Source: Cellulomonas sp. Root930 (GTDB lineage Bacteria; Actinomycetota; Actinomycetes; Actinomycetales; Cellulomonadaceae). From it: DNA of 64,000 bases. The stretch lies in contig LMJI01000001.1 of the NCBI GenBank assembly GCA_001429255.1, positions 1,844,310 to 1,908,309 on the forward strand, read 5' to 3'. The position numbers and the translations under genes were made by a program. Positions 47,663 to 55,565 of this stretch are shown here, piece after piece. Numbering within the stretch: position 1 is the stretch's first letter; the number at the start of each line of letters is the position of its first letter. The notes beneath the pieces are model-generated. The model saw only the letters and a program-made list of their open reading frames with translations, had not been told where the DNA came from and ran no database searches.

Positions 47663-48855
47663 CCGCGCTCGCGCGTGGGGTCGGACCGGACTTCCTCGAC
47701 GCCGTGCGGACGAGGCTGGGCGCGTCAGGGACCGGGGAGGCGCTCGGGGTCGTCGTCGACGCGGCGGCTCGAGACGTCGGCGCGGTGCTCGGGTCCAGCG
47801 CGCTCACCGCGGTGACCAGGACGGTGCGCGACGAGCTCTTCGGTGCGGGTCGGCTGCAGGCGTTCCTCGACGACCCCGAGGTCACCGACGTCCTGGTCAA
47901 CGGGCCGCGCGACGTGTGGGTGGAGCGGGCCGGCCGGCTGACCAGGGCAGACGTGGACCTGGGCGGCGTCGACGACGTCCGCGCGCTCGCGGTCCGGCTC
48001 GCGGCGGCGGGTGGCCAGCGCCTCGACGACGCCTCGCCGGCGGTCGACGCGCGGCTGCCGGACGGGACCCGGTTGCACGCCGTCGTTCCGCCGCTCGCGG
48101 AGAGCTGTGCGCTGATCAGCCTGCGGGTGGTGCGGTCGCGCGCGTTCACGATCGAGCAGCTCGTGGCATCCGGCACCCTGGCGCCCGCCCTCGTGCCCGT
48201 GGTCCGGGCGCTGGTGTCCACGCGCGCCAACCTGCTGGTCTCGGGCGCGACCGGCTCGGGCAAGACCACGCTGCTGGCGGCGCTGCTGTCGCTCGTCCCG
48301 CACGACGAACGGCTCGTGGTGGTGGAGGAGGCCGGCGAGCTCGCGCCGGCGCACCCGCACGTGGTCCGGCTGCTCGCGCGGCACGCGAACGTCGACGGAG
48401 CGGGGCGGGTGGACCTGGCCGCCCTCGTGCGGCACGCCCTGCGGATGCGCCCCGACCGGATCGTCCTCGGCGAGTGCCGCGGCGCCGAGGTGCGCGAGGT
48501 CCTCGCCGCCCTGAACACCGGGCACGACGGTGGCTGCGCGACCGTGCACGCGAACGCGGCGGCCGACGTGCCCGCCCGGCTCGAGGCGCTCGCCGCGCTG
48601 GCGGGGATGTCCCGCGAGGCCGTCGCCGCGCAGGCCGCGAGCGCGTTCGACGCGGTCCTCCACCTGCGCAGGGCCGACCGCCGGTACGTGGCGGAGGTGG
48701 GCGTCGTCCACCGTGCGGCCTCGGGTGACCTGGAGGTGGCGTGCGCGCTGCGGGTCGAGCCGACGGGCGTGACGACGGCGGGGCCCGCGTGGCCGTCGTT
48801 GGCTGCCCGTCTCGGACTGCCGGTGGGGCGTGCGGTGACCGGATCGCGACGATGA
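47659..48855 (+). CDS. tadA: TadA/CpaF type secretion ATPase
   Basis: A 398-residue hexameric secretion ATPase powering Flp/Tad pilus assembly. The N-terminal domain contains FLDDPEVTDVLVNGPRDVWV, the Walker A is VSGATGSGKTTLLAALLS, the Asp box region is VVVEEAGELAP and the Walker B is MRPDRIVLGECRGAEVREV, followed by the His box CATVHANAA. GTG start overlapping the CpaE-like stop (GTGA). It matches the actinobacterial 'heli_sec_ATPase' family. It would act at the cytoplasmic membrane with TadB and TadC. Confidence 0.95.
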   Translation: MTALARGVGPDFLDAVRTRLGASGTGEALGVVVDAAARDVGAVLGSSALTAVTRTVRDELFGAGRLQAFLDDPEVTDVLVNGPRDVWVERAGRLTRADVDLGGVDDVRALAVRLAAAGGQRLDDASPAVDARLPDGTRLHAVVPPLAESCALISLRVVRSRAFTIEQLVASGTLAPALVPVVRALVSTRANLLVSGATGSGKTTLLAALLSLVPHDERLVVVEEAGELAPAHPHVVRLLARHANVDGAGRVDLAALVRHALRMRPDRIVLGECRGAEVREVLAALNTGHDGGCATVHANAAADVPARLEALAALAGMSREAVAAQAASAFDAVLHLRRADRRYVAEVGVVHRAASGDLEVACALRVEPTGVTTAGPAWPSLAARLGLPVGRAVTGSRR

Positions 48856-49541
48856 GCGCGCTCGTGGGGATGCTGGTCGCGCTGGCGGTCGCGGCGGTGG
48901 CGGGCACGGGAGGTCGTCGGGTGCGTGCGCATGGTCAGCGCGGCCAGGCAGGTGCGGCGGTGAGTGAGCCTCGGCAGGGCGGCACCCTGTCGGAGGTGCT
49001 CCTGGGCGTCTCGGCACAGCTCCGTGCGGGAGCCACCCCGGCGCAGGCGTGGTCGCGCCTGCTCGGCACGGTCACCGACGGTCCGGTGCCGACCGTCGGA
49101 GCGTTGCTGACGGTCACCTCCCGACCGCGCCGGCGGTTGTTCCGCGGCCGCGCGCCCGACGGGGACCTGCAGCGGGTGCACGCGGTGGTCGCGGCGGCCC
49201 GCCTGTCCGAGGAGCTGGGGGCACCGCTGGCCGGCGTGCTCGACCGCATCGCCTCCGCGGTCGCCGCCGACGAGGAGGCCGAGGGCGCGCGCCGGGCGGC
49301 CCTGGCAGGGCCACGGTCGACCGCGCAGGTCCTCGCCTGGCTCCCGCTGCTCGGCGTGGCGCTCGGCGCGCTGCTGGGCGCGGACCCCGTCGGCGTGATG
49401 CTCTCGGGCGGGCTCGGCACCACCTCGGCGCTGCTCGGCGTGGTGCTCCTGGTCGTGGGGCGGTGGTGGACGTCCGCGCTCCTGTCCCGGGCCGGACGAG
49501 CGGGAGACCCCCGCCCTGCCCGGGCGACCGGGCGGCGATGA
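48852..49541 (+). CDS. tadB: TadB-like type II secretion F-domain protein
   Basis: A 229-residue inner-membrane platform protein. One helix lies at the N terminus, then the T2SSF cytosolic helical domain (LSEVLLGVSAQLRAGATPAQ and LSEELGAPLAGVLDRIASAV), then two helices near the C terminus (VLAWLPLLGVALGALLG and LGVVLLVVGRWWTSALL). It is shorter than canonical TadB (about 300 residues), as is usual in actinobacteria. The ATG overlaps the tadA stop (ATGA) and the stop overlaps tadC (ATGA). Confidence 0.85.
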   Translation: MSALVGMLVALAVAAVAGTGGRRVRAHGQRGQAGAAVSEPRQGGTLSEVLLGVSAQLRAGATPAQAWSRLLGTVTDGPVPTVGALLTVTSRPRRRLFRGRAPDGDLQRVHAVVAAARLSEELGAPLAGVLDRIASAVAADEEAEGARRAALAGPRSTAQVLAWLPLLGVALGALLGADPVGVMLSGGLGTTSALLGVVLLVVGRWWTSALLSRAGRAGDPRPARATGRR

Positions 49542-50092
49542 CGCCCGGCGTGCTCGGCCTCGTCGTCGCGTCGGCGGTGGTGGTGGCGACGAGCCCGTGG
49601 TGGTCGACCCGCGCACGATCGGCCCCGAGGGTCGCCCGACGCGGACCCGATCCCGCGGGGGAGCAGGCCACCCCGATGGATGCGGTGCTGCTGCTCGACC
49701 TCGTGGACGTCGCGATCGGCACCGGTGCCTCCGTGCCGCGTGCGGTGTCCGCGGTGGGAGCTGCCGTCGGTGGGGAGCGCGGCGACGCCCTGACGCGCGG
49801 CGCGACGGCCCTGCTGCTCGGGGCGTCGTGGGAGTCGGCCTGGTCGGGTTCGCCGGTCGACGACGTCGTCGGTGCGCTCGAGCCGAGCTGGAGCACGGGG
49901 TCCGCGCCCGGTCCGGCGCTGCGCGGCAGGGCGGACAAGCATCGGCGGGACCGGCGCGCTCGTACCGCCGCGGCCGCGGGCTCGCTGGGCGTCCAGCTCG
50001 TCCTCCCGCTCGGGCTCTGCTTCCTGCCGGCGTTCGTGCTGCTGGGCCTGGTGCCGATGCTCCTGAGCCTCGCCGGGGACCTGCTCGGCTGA
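49538..50092 (+). CDS. tadC: TadC-like type II secretion F-domain protein
   Basis: A 184-residue membrane protein, the second platform subunit of the Tad system. An N-terminal helix (VLGLVVASAVVVATSPWW) is followed by the T2SSF-like helical domain (LLDLVDVAIGTGASVPRAVS) and a C-terminal double hydrophobic segment (GVQLVLPLGLCFLPAFVLLG). It is clearly shorter than classical TadC but has the expected order of elements. It is coupled to tadB by ATGA. A 152-bp gap then precedes the pilin gene, so the pilin may have its own promoter. Confidence 0.82.
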   Translation: MTPGVLGLVVASAVVVATSPWWSTRARSAPRVARRGPDPAGEQATPMDAVLLLDLVDVAIGTGASVPRAVSAVGAAVGGERGDALTRGATALLLGASWESAWSGSPVDDVVGALEPSWSTGSAPGPALRGRADKHRRDRRARTAAAAGSLGVQLVLPLGLCFLPAFVLLGLVPMLLSLAGDLLG

Positions 50093-50244
50093 CGGCCCGG
50101 CGGACGCACCTCGTCGACGCGTCCACAGCCCATGGGTGGGCGTGGGAGTCCACGGATCAGCTGCCGGCCGCCCTCCAGCCGCTCGGTGACGCCGAGGCTG
50201 GCGTGGCGCCGCACAGCTCGCGGCGCTCCCGGAGAGGAGAGGTC

Positions 50245-50607
50245 ATGACCCACGACACCACCACCGCCACGAGGCCCCACCAGCCGCACGTCGACGACCC
50301 GACACCGGGGGGCGCAGCCGTGACGTCCGTCCCCGCGCCGGTGCTCGACGGGTGCGGGGCGTGCCCGGCAGCGGATCCGACCGAGCCGGTGCGGCGGCGG
50401 GCGGCGCTCCCGCGCTCGGTCGTCGCCTGGCACGCCCGCGGTCGGCACGCCCGCACTGAGCTGGCCGAGGCCGGGATGGCGACCGCCGAGTACGCGATCG
50501 CGACGCTCGCCGCCGTCGGCTTCGCGGGGCTGCTCGTCGTCATCCTCAAGGGGAACGAGGTGAAGGGCCTGCTCATGGGCATCATTCGGCAGGCGCTCTC
50601 GCTGTGA
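50245..50607 (+). CDS. Flp-type pilin precursor (DUF4244) with long leader
   Basis: A 120-residue precursor. Near the C terminus the class III pilin processing site reads LAEAG followed by MATAEYAIATLAA, with Gly77 at -1 and Glu82 at +5, then a hydrophobic helix ending VILKGNEVKGLLMG. The mature subunit would be only 43 residues. The leader of 77 residues is far longer than the usual 10-25, is rich in Pro/Thr/His and includes CGAC. The GGAGAGGAGAGG site immediately upstream supports the ATG at 50245; an internal start cannot be excluded. It is followed by two TadE-like genes in coupled frames. Confidence 0.82.
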   Translation: MTHDTTTATRPHQPHVDDPTPGGAAVTSVPAPVLDGCGACPAADPTEPVRRRAALPRSVVAWHARGRHARTELAEAGMATAEYAIATLAAVGFAGLLVVILKGNEVKGLLMGIIRQALSL

Positions 50608-50948
50608 CCTCCGCGGGCCGGCACGACCGGGGCAGCGTCACGGCCGAGCTCGCGGTCGGGCTGCCCGCGGTCGTCGTCCTGCTGGTCGCACTGCTCACCG
50701 TGGCCTCCGCCGCGGTCGCGCAGACCCGCTGCACGGACGCGGCACGGGCCGGCGCCCGCTCGGCGGCGCTCGGTGAGCCCGACGGAGAGGTCGTGGCGAC
50801 CGCGCGGCGGCTCGCCGGTGACGGTGCCGCGGTGGCGGTGAGCCGGTCCGAGGGCTGGGTGACGGTGACGGTCTCCGACGCGGTCGGGTCCTGGCGCGGA
50901 ACACCGCTGCGGGCGCACGCGACCGCCGTCGCCCGTGCCGAACCGTGA
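50604..50948 (+). CDS. TadE-like minor pseudopilin
   Basis: A 114-residue protein with a short basic leader and the TadE pattern DRGSVTAELAVGLPAVVVLLVALLTV: a Gly before the processed helix, Glu at +5 and one hydrophobic N-terminal helix. The remainder is a small exposed domain with a single Cys. TadE proteins are minor subunits that prime Flp pilus assembly. GTG start overlapping the pilin stop (GTGA). Confidence 0.87.
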   Translation: MTSAGRHDRGSVTAELAVGLPAVVVLLVALLTVASAAVAQTRCTDAARAGARSAALGEPDGEVVATARRLAGDGAAVAVSRSEGWVTVTVSDAVGSWRGTPLRAHATAVARAEP

Positions 50949-51409
50949 GCAGGCCACGCACTCACCCGGAGCGGCGAACGTGGCTCGCGCCGGAACTGGC
51001 TCGTGCGCGCCGCACCGTGAGGCTGCCACGCACGCGGCTGGTGTCGGCGGCGGCCCGTGCGCGCCGAGGCGGTGATCGGGGGTCGGGGACGGTCCTGCTG
51101 CTGGCCCTCGTCGCGGTGCTGCTCGTCGTGGCGGGACTGCTCGGACTGCTGGCCGCCGCGCAGCTGGCCCGGGGGCGTGCGCAGACCGCCGCGGACCTGG
51201 GTGCGCTCGCGGGTGCGGCCCAGCTGCTGGCGGCAGGGTCCGGCGACCCGTGCGCGGTGGCCGCCCAAACCGTGCGGCGCAACGGCGGGACGCTCGCGGC
51301 GTGCAGCGACGACGGGCAGGGCGTGCTGACCGTGCGGGTCGCGGTGCCGACCGCGATCGGTGCCGCGTCGGCCTGGGCGCGCGCCGGTCCGGCGTCGGCC
51401 CGGTCGTGA
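50945..51409 (+). CDS. TadE/TadG-like protein of the helicase/secretion neighbourhood
   Basis: A 154-residue protein with an Arg-rich 45-residue leader, then DRGSGTVLLLALVAVLLVVAGLLGLL as the single membrane helix, and an exposed domain with two Cys (DPCAVAAQ and LAACSDD) that could pair outside the cell. It corresponds to the actinobacterial 'helicase/secretion neighbourhood TadE-like' family. The Glu at +5 of true TadE is replaced by Val/Leu. The GTG start overlaps the previous stop (GTGA). It is the last gene of the tad locus and converges on the helicase gene. Confidence 0.82.
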   Translation: MSRPRTHPERRTWLAPELARARRTVRLPRTRLVSAAARARRGGDRGSGTVLLLALVAVLLVVAGLLGLLAAAQLARGRAQTAADLGALAGAAQLLAAGSGDPCAVAAQTVRRNGGTLAACSDDGQGVLTVRVAVPTAIGAASAWARAGPASARS

Positions 51410-51459
51410 CGGCTCGACGGTCGCCTCGGCGGGAGCAGGTCCGAGCCCCGACCGCGTCG

Positions 51460-54132
51460 TCAGGCCGCCGGGGCGTGGGAGAGGACCACGTCGAGCAGCC
51501 GGACCGCCGCGGCCTTGTCCAGGGGGTTGTTGGCGTTCCCGCACTTCGGCGACTGCACGCAGGCGGGGCAGCCGGTGAGGCACCGGCAGGCGGCGATCGC
51601 GTCGCGGGTGGCGCGCAGCCAGGTGGCGCCGAGCGTGAAGCCGCGCTCCGCGAAGCCGGCACCGCCGGGGTAGGCGTCGTGCACGAAGACGGTGGCCTGC
51701 TCGGTGTCCACGTGCAGCGCGGTCGACAGCCCGCCGAGGTCCCACCGGTCGCAGGTCGCGAGCAGGGGCAGGAGGCCGATCGACGCGTGCTCGGCGGCGT
51801 GCAGCGCACCGGGCGTGGCTTCGACGGTGACGCCCGCCGCCAGGAGGACCTCCGCGGGGGCGGTCCACCAGACGGCGGTCGTGCGCAGCGTGCGGGCGGG
51901 CAGGTCCAGCTCCTCGGTGCCGAGCACCTGCAGGTCGGGGATGCGCTTGCGCTGGTAGCCGAGCACCTGGGTGGTCACGTCCACGGAGCCGAACCCCCAG
52001 GTCACCGGACCCCAGGGCACCTCGGCGTCGACGGACTGGATCTCGGTCGTCGTGACCCAGCGCGCCCAGGTGCCGTAGTCCACGTCGCGACGGGTCACCA
52101 GGGCGATGCCGTCCTCGAGGCGCAGCTCGTCGACGACGAACGTGGCGCCCTGGTGCACGTAGACGGCGCCGTCGTGCACGGTGGAGTCCGCGGAGGCCGC
52201 GTCGACCGTGCCGAGCAGCCGCCCGGTGACCGACTCCACCACGCGGACGGGGTCACCGCCGGACCCGCGCAGGTCCGTCAGCCGGCTGGCCGGCTCGTTG
52301 TGCGTCCAGTACCACCCGGACGGCCGGCGGCGCAGGGTGCCGCGCTCGACCAGCTCGCCCAGCAGGTCGGCGGTGCGCGGTCCGAACAGGTCCAGCTCCT
52401 CGGTACGCAGCGGCAGCTCGGCCGCGGCGGCGCACAGGTGCGGGGCCAGGACGTAGGGGTTGGTGGTGTCGAAGACCGTGGCCTCGACCGGGGTGTCGAA
52501 GATCGCCTCGGCGTGGTGCACCAGGAACGTGTCCAGGGGGTCCTCGCGGGCCACCAGGACCACCAGCCCGTCGGTGCCGGCCCGCCCCGCGCGTCCTGCC
52601 TGCTGCCACAGCGACACCCGGGTGCCCGGCCAGCCGGCGATGAGCACGGCGTCGAGCCCGGAGATGTCGACGCCGAGCTCGAGCGCGTTCGTCGTCGCGA
52701 GCGCGCGCAGCGCCCCCGACCGGATCGCCGACTCCAGGGCACGCCGTTCCTCGGGCAGGTAGCCGCCGCGGTACGCGGACACCGACGCCGCCAGCGTGGG
52801 GTCGATCTCCAGCAGGTGCGCGCGGGTGGTGGCCGCCACGGACTCGGCGCCCCGGCGCGACCGCGTGAACGCGAGCGAGCGGGCGCCCGCGGCGGTGAGG
52901 TCGGCGAGCAGGTCGGCGATCTCCGCGGTCGCGGTACGCCGCGGACGGTCGGAGGGCTCCGCGACGATCCGGTCGCCCGTGCCGAGCGGGCCGGACCCCT
53001 CGCCCGGCGCGGGGTGGCCGATCCCGGGGAGGACGGCGGCGAGCAGCTCCGACAGCACGACCGGCTCCGCACCAACCGGACCTGCCGGGACGGCAAGGGG
53101 CTCCACGGTGCTGTCCGCGGTCCTCCCGGGTGGCGCGGGCGACCCGTCGCCCCAGACGTCGTCGGGCGCCGGGACGCTCAGGTCGTCCGGTCCGCGGGTC
53201 ACGTGCCGCGGCAGCGCGAGCGGGGTGGCCCACGGGTCGTCCTCAGGCAACAGCGCGGACCACGGGGCCTCCGTGCCGGGCAGCTCCGGGGGCTGCCAGA
53301 GGACGAACGTCTTGCGGCCGGCGGGGGAGGCGTCGGCAGTGACGGCGGTGACCTCGGACGGGTCGACGCCGATCAGCCGGGCGGCGCTCGCGGCCGGGTC
53401 GGAGGTGGTCGCGGACGCCAGCAGGAAGGTCGGCGTCGCACCGTACGAGGCGGCGAGCCGGCGCAGCCGCCGCAGGACCAGCCCGACGTGCGCACCGAAC
53501 ACGCCACGGAACGCGTGGCACTCGTCGACCACCACATACCGCAGCGACCCGAGCAGGCGCGCCCACCGGCGGTGCTGGGGGAGCAGGGCGAAGTGCAGGA
53601 AGTCGGGGTTGGTGAGCACCACGTCGGCGTGCTCCTGGACCCAGCGGCGCTCCTCGAGCGAGGTGTCGCCGTCGCAGGTGGCCACCCGGACGTCCCGGGT
53701 CCGCGCGGCGACGACCAGCCGGTCGAGGGCGGCGAGCTGGTCGGCGGCGAGGGCCTTGGTCGGGCAGAGGTAGAGCGTCGTCGCGCGGCGGCTCACCGAC
53801 TCGATGCGGCCCGGGTCGAGCAGGGAGCCCGCGGCGGCGGACCGGGCTGTCGACAGGGCGGGGAGCCAGAACGCGAGGGACTTGCCGGAGCCGGTCGACG
53901 TGGCCAGGACCGTGTGCCGCCCGGACCAGGCCGCGTCGGCCGCCTCCACCTGGTGCAGCCACGGCCGGTCCACCCCGAGCGAGCGGTACCCGTGGACCAG
54001 GTCGGCGTCGGCCCAGGACGGCCAGTCCGCCTGCACACCGGGGCGGGACGGCAGGTGCCGCACGTGCGTCATGCGGTCGGTGCGGCGTCCCGCGGCGAGC
54101 AGCACGTCGAGCAGCTCACCGGGTTCCACCAC
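51460..54132 (-). CDS. DECH-box superfamily 2 helicase with C-terminal DUF1998 (MrfA/YprA-like)
   Basis: An 890-residue helicase. Walker A is ATSTGSGKSLAFWLP (near residue 80), the Walker B is VVVDECHAFRG (DECH), motif III is LLASATTSDP, motif V is ALATTNALELGVDISG and motif VI is QQAGRAGRAG. Beyond residue 560 comes a DUF1998-type region ending in a zinc-like cluster CRCLTGCPACVQSPKCGN. B. subtilis MrfA, of the same type, works in mitomycin lesion repair. It matches the 'helicase/secretion neighbourhood DEAH-box helicase' family, whose link to tad genes is conserved but unexplained. GTG start, GAGGAT 6 nt before it. Confidence 0.93.
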   Translation of the reverse strand: MVEPGELLDVLLAAGRRTDRMTHVRHLPSRPGVQADWPSWADADLVHGYRSLGVDRPWLHQVEAADAAWSGRHTVLATSTGSGKSLAFWLPALSTARSAAAGSLLDPGRIESVSRRATTLYLCPTKALAADQLAALDRLVVAARTRDVRVATCDGDTSLEERRWVQEHADVVLTNPDFLHFALLPQHRRWARLLGSLRYVVVDECHAFRGVFGAHVGLVLRRLRRLAASYGATPTFLLASATTSDPAASAARLIGVDPSEVTAVTADASPAGRKTFVLWQPPELPGTEAPWSALLPEDDPWATPLALPRHVTRGPDDLSVPAPDDVWGDGSPAPPGRTADSTVEPLAVPAGPVGAEPVVLSELLAAVLPGIGHPAPGEGSGPLGTGDRIVAEPSDRPRRTATAEIADLLADLTAAGARSLAFTRSRRGAESVAATTRAHLLEIDPTLAASVSAYRGGYLPEERRALESAIRSGALRALATTNALELGVDISGLDAVLIAGWPGTRVSLWQQAGRAGRAGTDGLVVLVAREDPLDTFLVHHAEAIFDTPVEATVFDTTNPYVLAPHLCAAAAELPLRTEELDLFGPRTADLLGELVERGTLRRRPSGWYWTHNEPASRLTDLRGSGGDPVRVVESVTGRLLGTVDAASADSTVHDGAVYVHQGATFVVDELRLEDGIALVTRRDVDYGTWARWVTTTEIQSVDAEVPWGPVTWGFGSVDVTTQVLGYQRKRIPDLQVLGTEELDLPARTLRTTAVWWTAPAEVLLAAGVTVEATPGALHAAEHASIGLLPLLATCDRWDLGGLSTALHVDTEQATVFVHDAYPGGAGFAERGFTLGATWLRATRDAIAACRCLTGCPACVQSPKCGNANNPLDKAAAVRLLDVVLSHAPAA

Positions 54133-54176
54133 CCGACCATCCTCGCACCGGCCGCTCGTCGGGCAGGATCGGGGGC
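54133..54176. promoter_or_regulatory. Divergent leaderless promoters of the helicase and pxpA
   Basis: On the minus strand GAGGAT (54139-54144) lies 6 nt before the helicase GTG; on the plus strand CAGGAT (54164-54169) lies 7 nt before the pxpA ATG. Neither gene has a ribosome site in the 44-bp gap, so both messages are predicted to lack a leader. Confidence 0.5.
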
Positions 54177-54938
54177 ATGGCGGCGCGGATCGACCTCAAC
54201 TGCGACCTCGGCGAGGAGCTCGACGCCTGGGAGGCGGGTGTCGACGGCCTCGACGCGCTCCTGCTCGACGTGGTGACCAGCGCGAACGTGGCGTGCGGCT
54301 ACCACGCGGGCGACGAGCGGATCATGGCCGCGGTCTGCCGGGCGGCGGCGGCACGCGGGGTCGCGGTCGGTGCGCACGTGTCCTACCTGGACCGCGAGAA
54401 CTTCGGCCGCCGCTTCGTGGACGTCCCGGCCGACGTGCTGCGGGAGCAGGTGTCGGAGCAGGTCGAGCTGTTGCGGGCGATCGCACGTCGCGAAGGGACG
54501 CGCGTGGCCTACGTCAAGCCGCACGGAGCGCTCTACAACGCGGTCGTCCACCACGAGGAGCACGCGCGGTCGGTCGTCGAGGCGCTCCGGGACCTGCCGG
54601 TGCTGGGCCTGCCCGGGTCCGCGGTCCTGGACATCGCCGCCCGGACCGGTCGACGCGCGGTCGCGGAAGCCTTCGCGGACCGCGGCTACCGGGCGGACGG
54701 GACGCTGGTGCCCCGGTCCGAGCCGGGGGCGCTGGTCACCGACGCCGACGAGGTCGCCGCGCGGGTGGTCCGGCTGGCGCAGCACGGGGTGATGCGAGCG
54801 GTCGACGGGTCGGACGTCCGGGTGGTGGCGGAGTCCGTGTGCGTGCACTCGGACACCCCCGGGGCCGCGGTGCTGGCGCGAAGGGTGCGGGCGGAGCTGC
54901 GGGCGAACGGGGTGACGGTCGCGCCGTTCGCCGGATGA
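54177..54938 (+). CDS. pxpA: 5-oxoprolinase subunit A (LamB/YcsF family)
   Basis: A 253-residue LamB/YcsF protein. The hallmark segments are RIDLNCDLGEEL at the N terminus, SANVACGYHAGDERIM, GAHVSYLDRENFGRR and YVKPHGALYN. With PxpB and PxpC it forms the prokaryotic 5-oxoprolinase that hydrolyses 5-oxoproline (pyroglutamate) to glutamate with ATP. Usually pxpA adjoins pxpBC; here a sigma factor and a membrane protein gene are between them. ATG at 54177, probably leaderless. Confidence 0.94.
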   Translation: MAARIDLNCDLGEELDAWEAGVDGLDALLLDVVTSANVACGYHAGDERIMAAVCRAAAARGVAVGAHVSYLDRENFGRRFVDVPADVLREQVSEQVELLRAIARREGTRVAYVKPHGALYNAVVHHEEHARSVVEALRDLPVLGLPGSAVLDIAARTGRRAVAEAFADRGYRADGTLVPRSEPGALVTDADEVAARVVRLAQHGVMRAVDGSDVRVVAESVCVHSDTPGAAVLARRVRAELRANGVTVAPFAG

Positions 54939-55028
54939 GCACCCCAACGAATCGGGCCGCCCGTCCGTCATGGTCGATGTCGGGCCGATCGACCGACGCA
55001 CCTCGAGCACGGAGAGCAGGCACCACGC

Positions 55029-55565
55029 GTGGACTGGCAGGACGTGCTGGAGCAGCTGGTCCGTGAGCGCGGTCCGGCGCTGCTGCGGTACGGCTACCTG
55101 CTGACCGGGGATGCGGCGGACGCCCAGGAGCTGGTGCAGGACGCCCTGGTGTCGGTGCTCGCGCGCAAGGCGACGCTCCGGGTGCCTGCCGCGGTGGAGG
55201 GCTACGTCCGCCAGACGATGCTCTCGTCGTACATCGACGGCTACCGCCGCCGACGGCGGTGGCTGAGCGTCCGGCACCTGCTCGCCTCGCCGGAGGTCAC
55301 GGACGATCCCCGGCACGGCGTCGACGCGCGGCGGGACGTCGTCGCCGCGCTGGCCGGGCTGTCCCCGCGGGTCCGCGCGTGCGTGGTGCTCCGGTACTTC
55401 GAGGACCTCCCGGTGGCCGAGATCGCCGACCGGCTGCAGATCTCCGACGGCGCCGTGAAGCGGTACCTCAGCGACGGCGTGCACGGCCTCGAACGCGTGC
55501 TCGGTCCCGTCGCCCCCGACGCACCGTCCGAGTCCCACCTGATCGCCACCAGGAGCACCCGATGA
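55029..55565 (+). CDS. ECF sigma factor, SigE family (copy 1)
   Basis: A 178-residue sigma-70 family factor of the actinobacterial SigE-like ECF group. Region 2 covers LLRYGYLLTGDAADAQELVQ (start of region 2.1/2.2) to YVRQTMLSSYIDGYRRRRRW (2.3/2.4), and region 4 covers LSPRVRACVVLRYFEDLPVA to ISDGAVKRYLSDGVHGLERV (HTH). Start GTG at 55029. The stop overlaps the downstream membrane protein (ATGA), the typical sigma/anti-sigma coupling. It is clearly paralogous to the factor at 62462-63001: both have LLTGD, RACVVLR and VKRYL at matching places. It may recognise its own promoter. Confidence 0.93.
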   Translation: MDWQDVLEQLVRERGPALLRYGYLLTGDAADAQELVQDALVSVLARKATLRVPAAVEGYVRQTMLSSYIDGYRRRRRWLSVRHLLASPEVTDDPRHGVDARRDVVAALAGLSPRVRACVVLRYFEDLPVAEIADRLQISDGAVKRYLSDGVHGLERVLGPVAPDAPSESHLIATRSTR

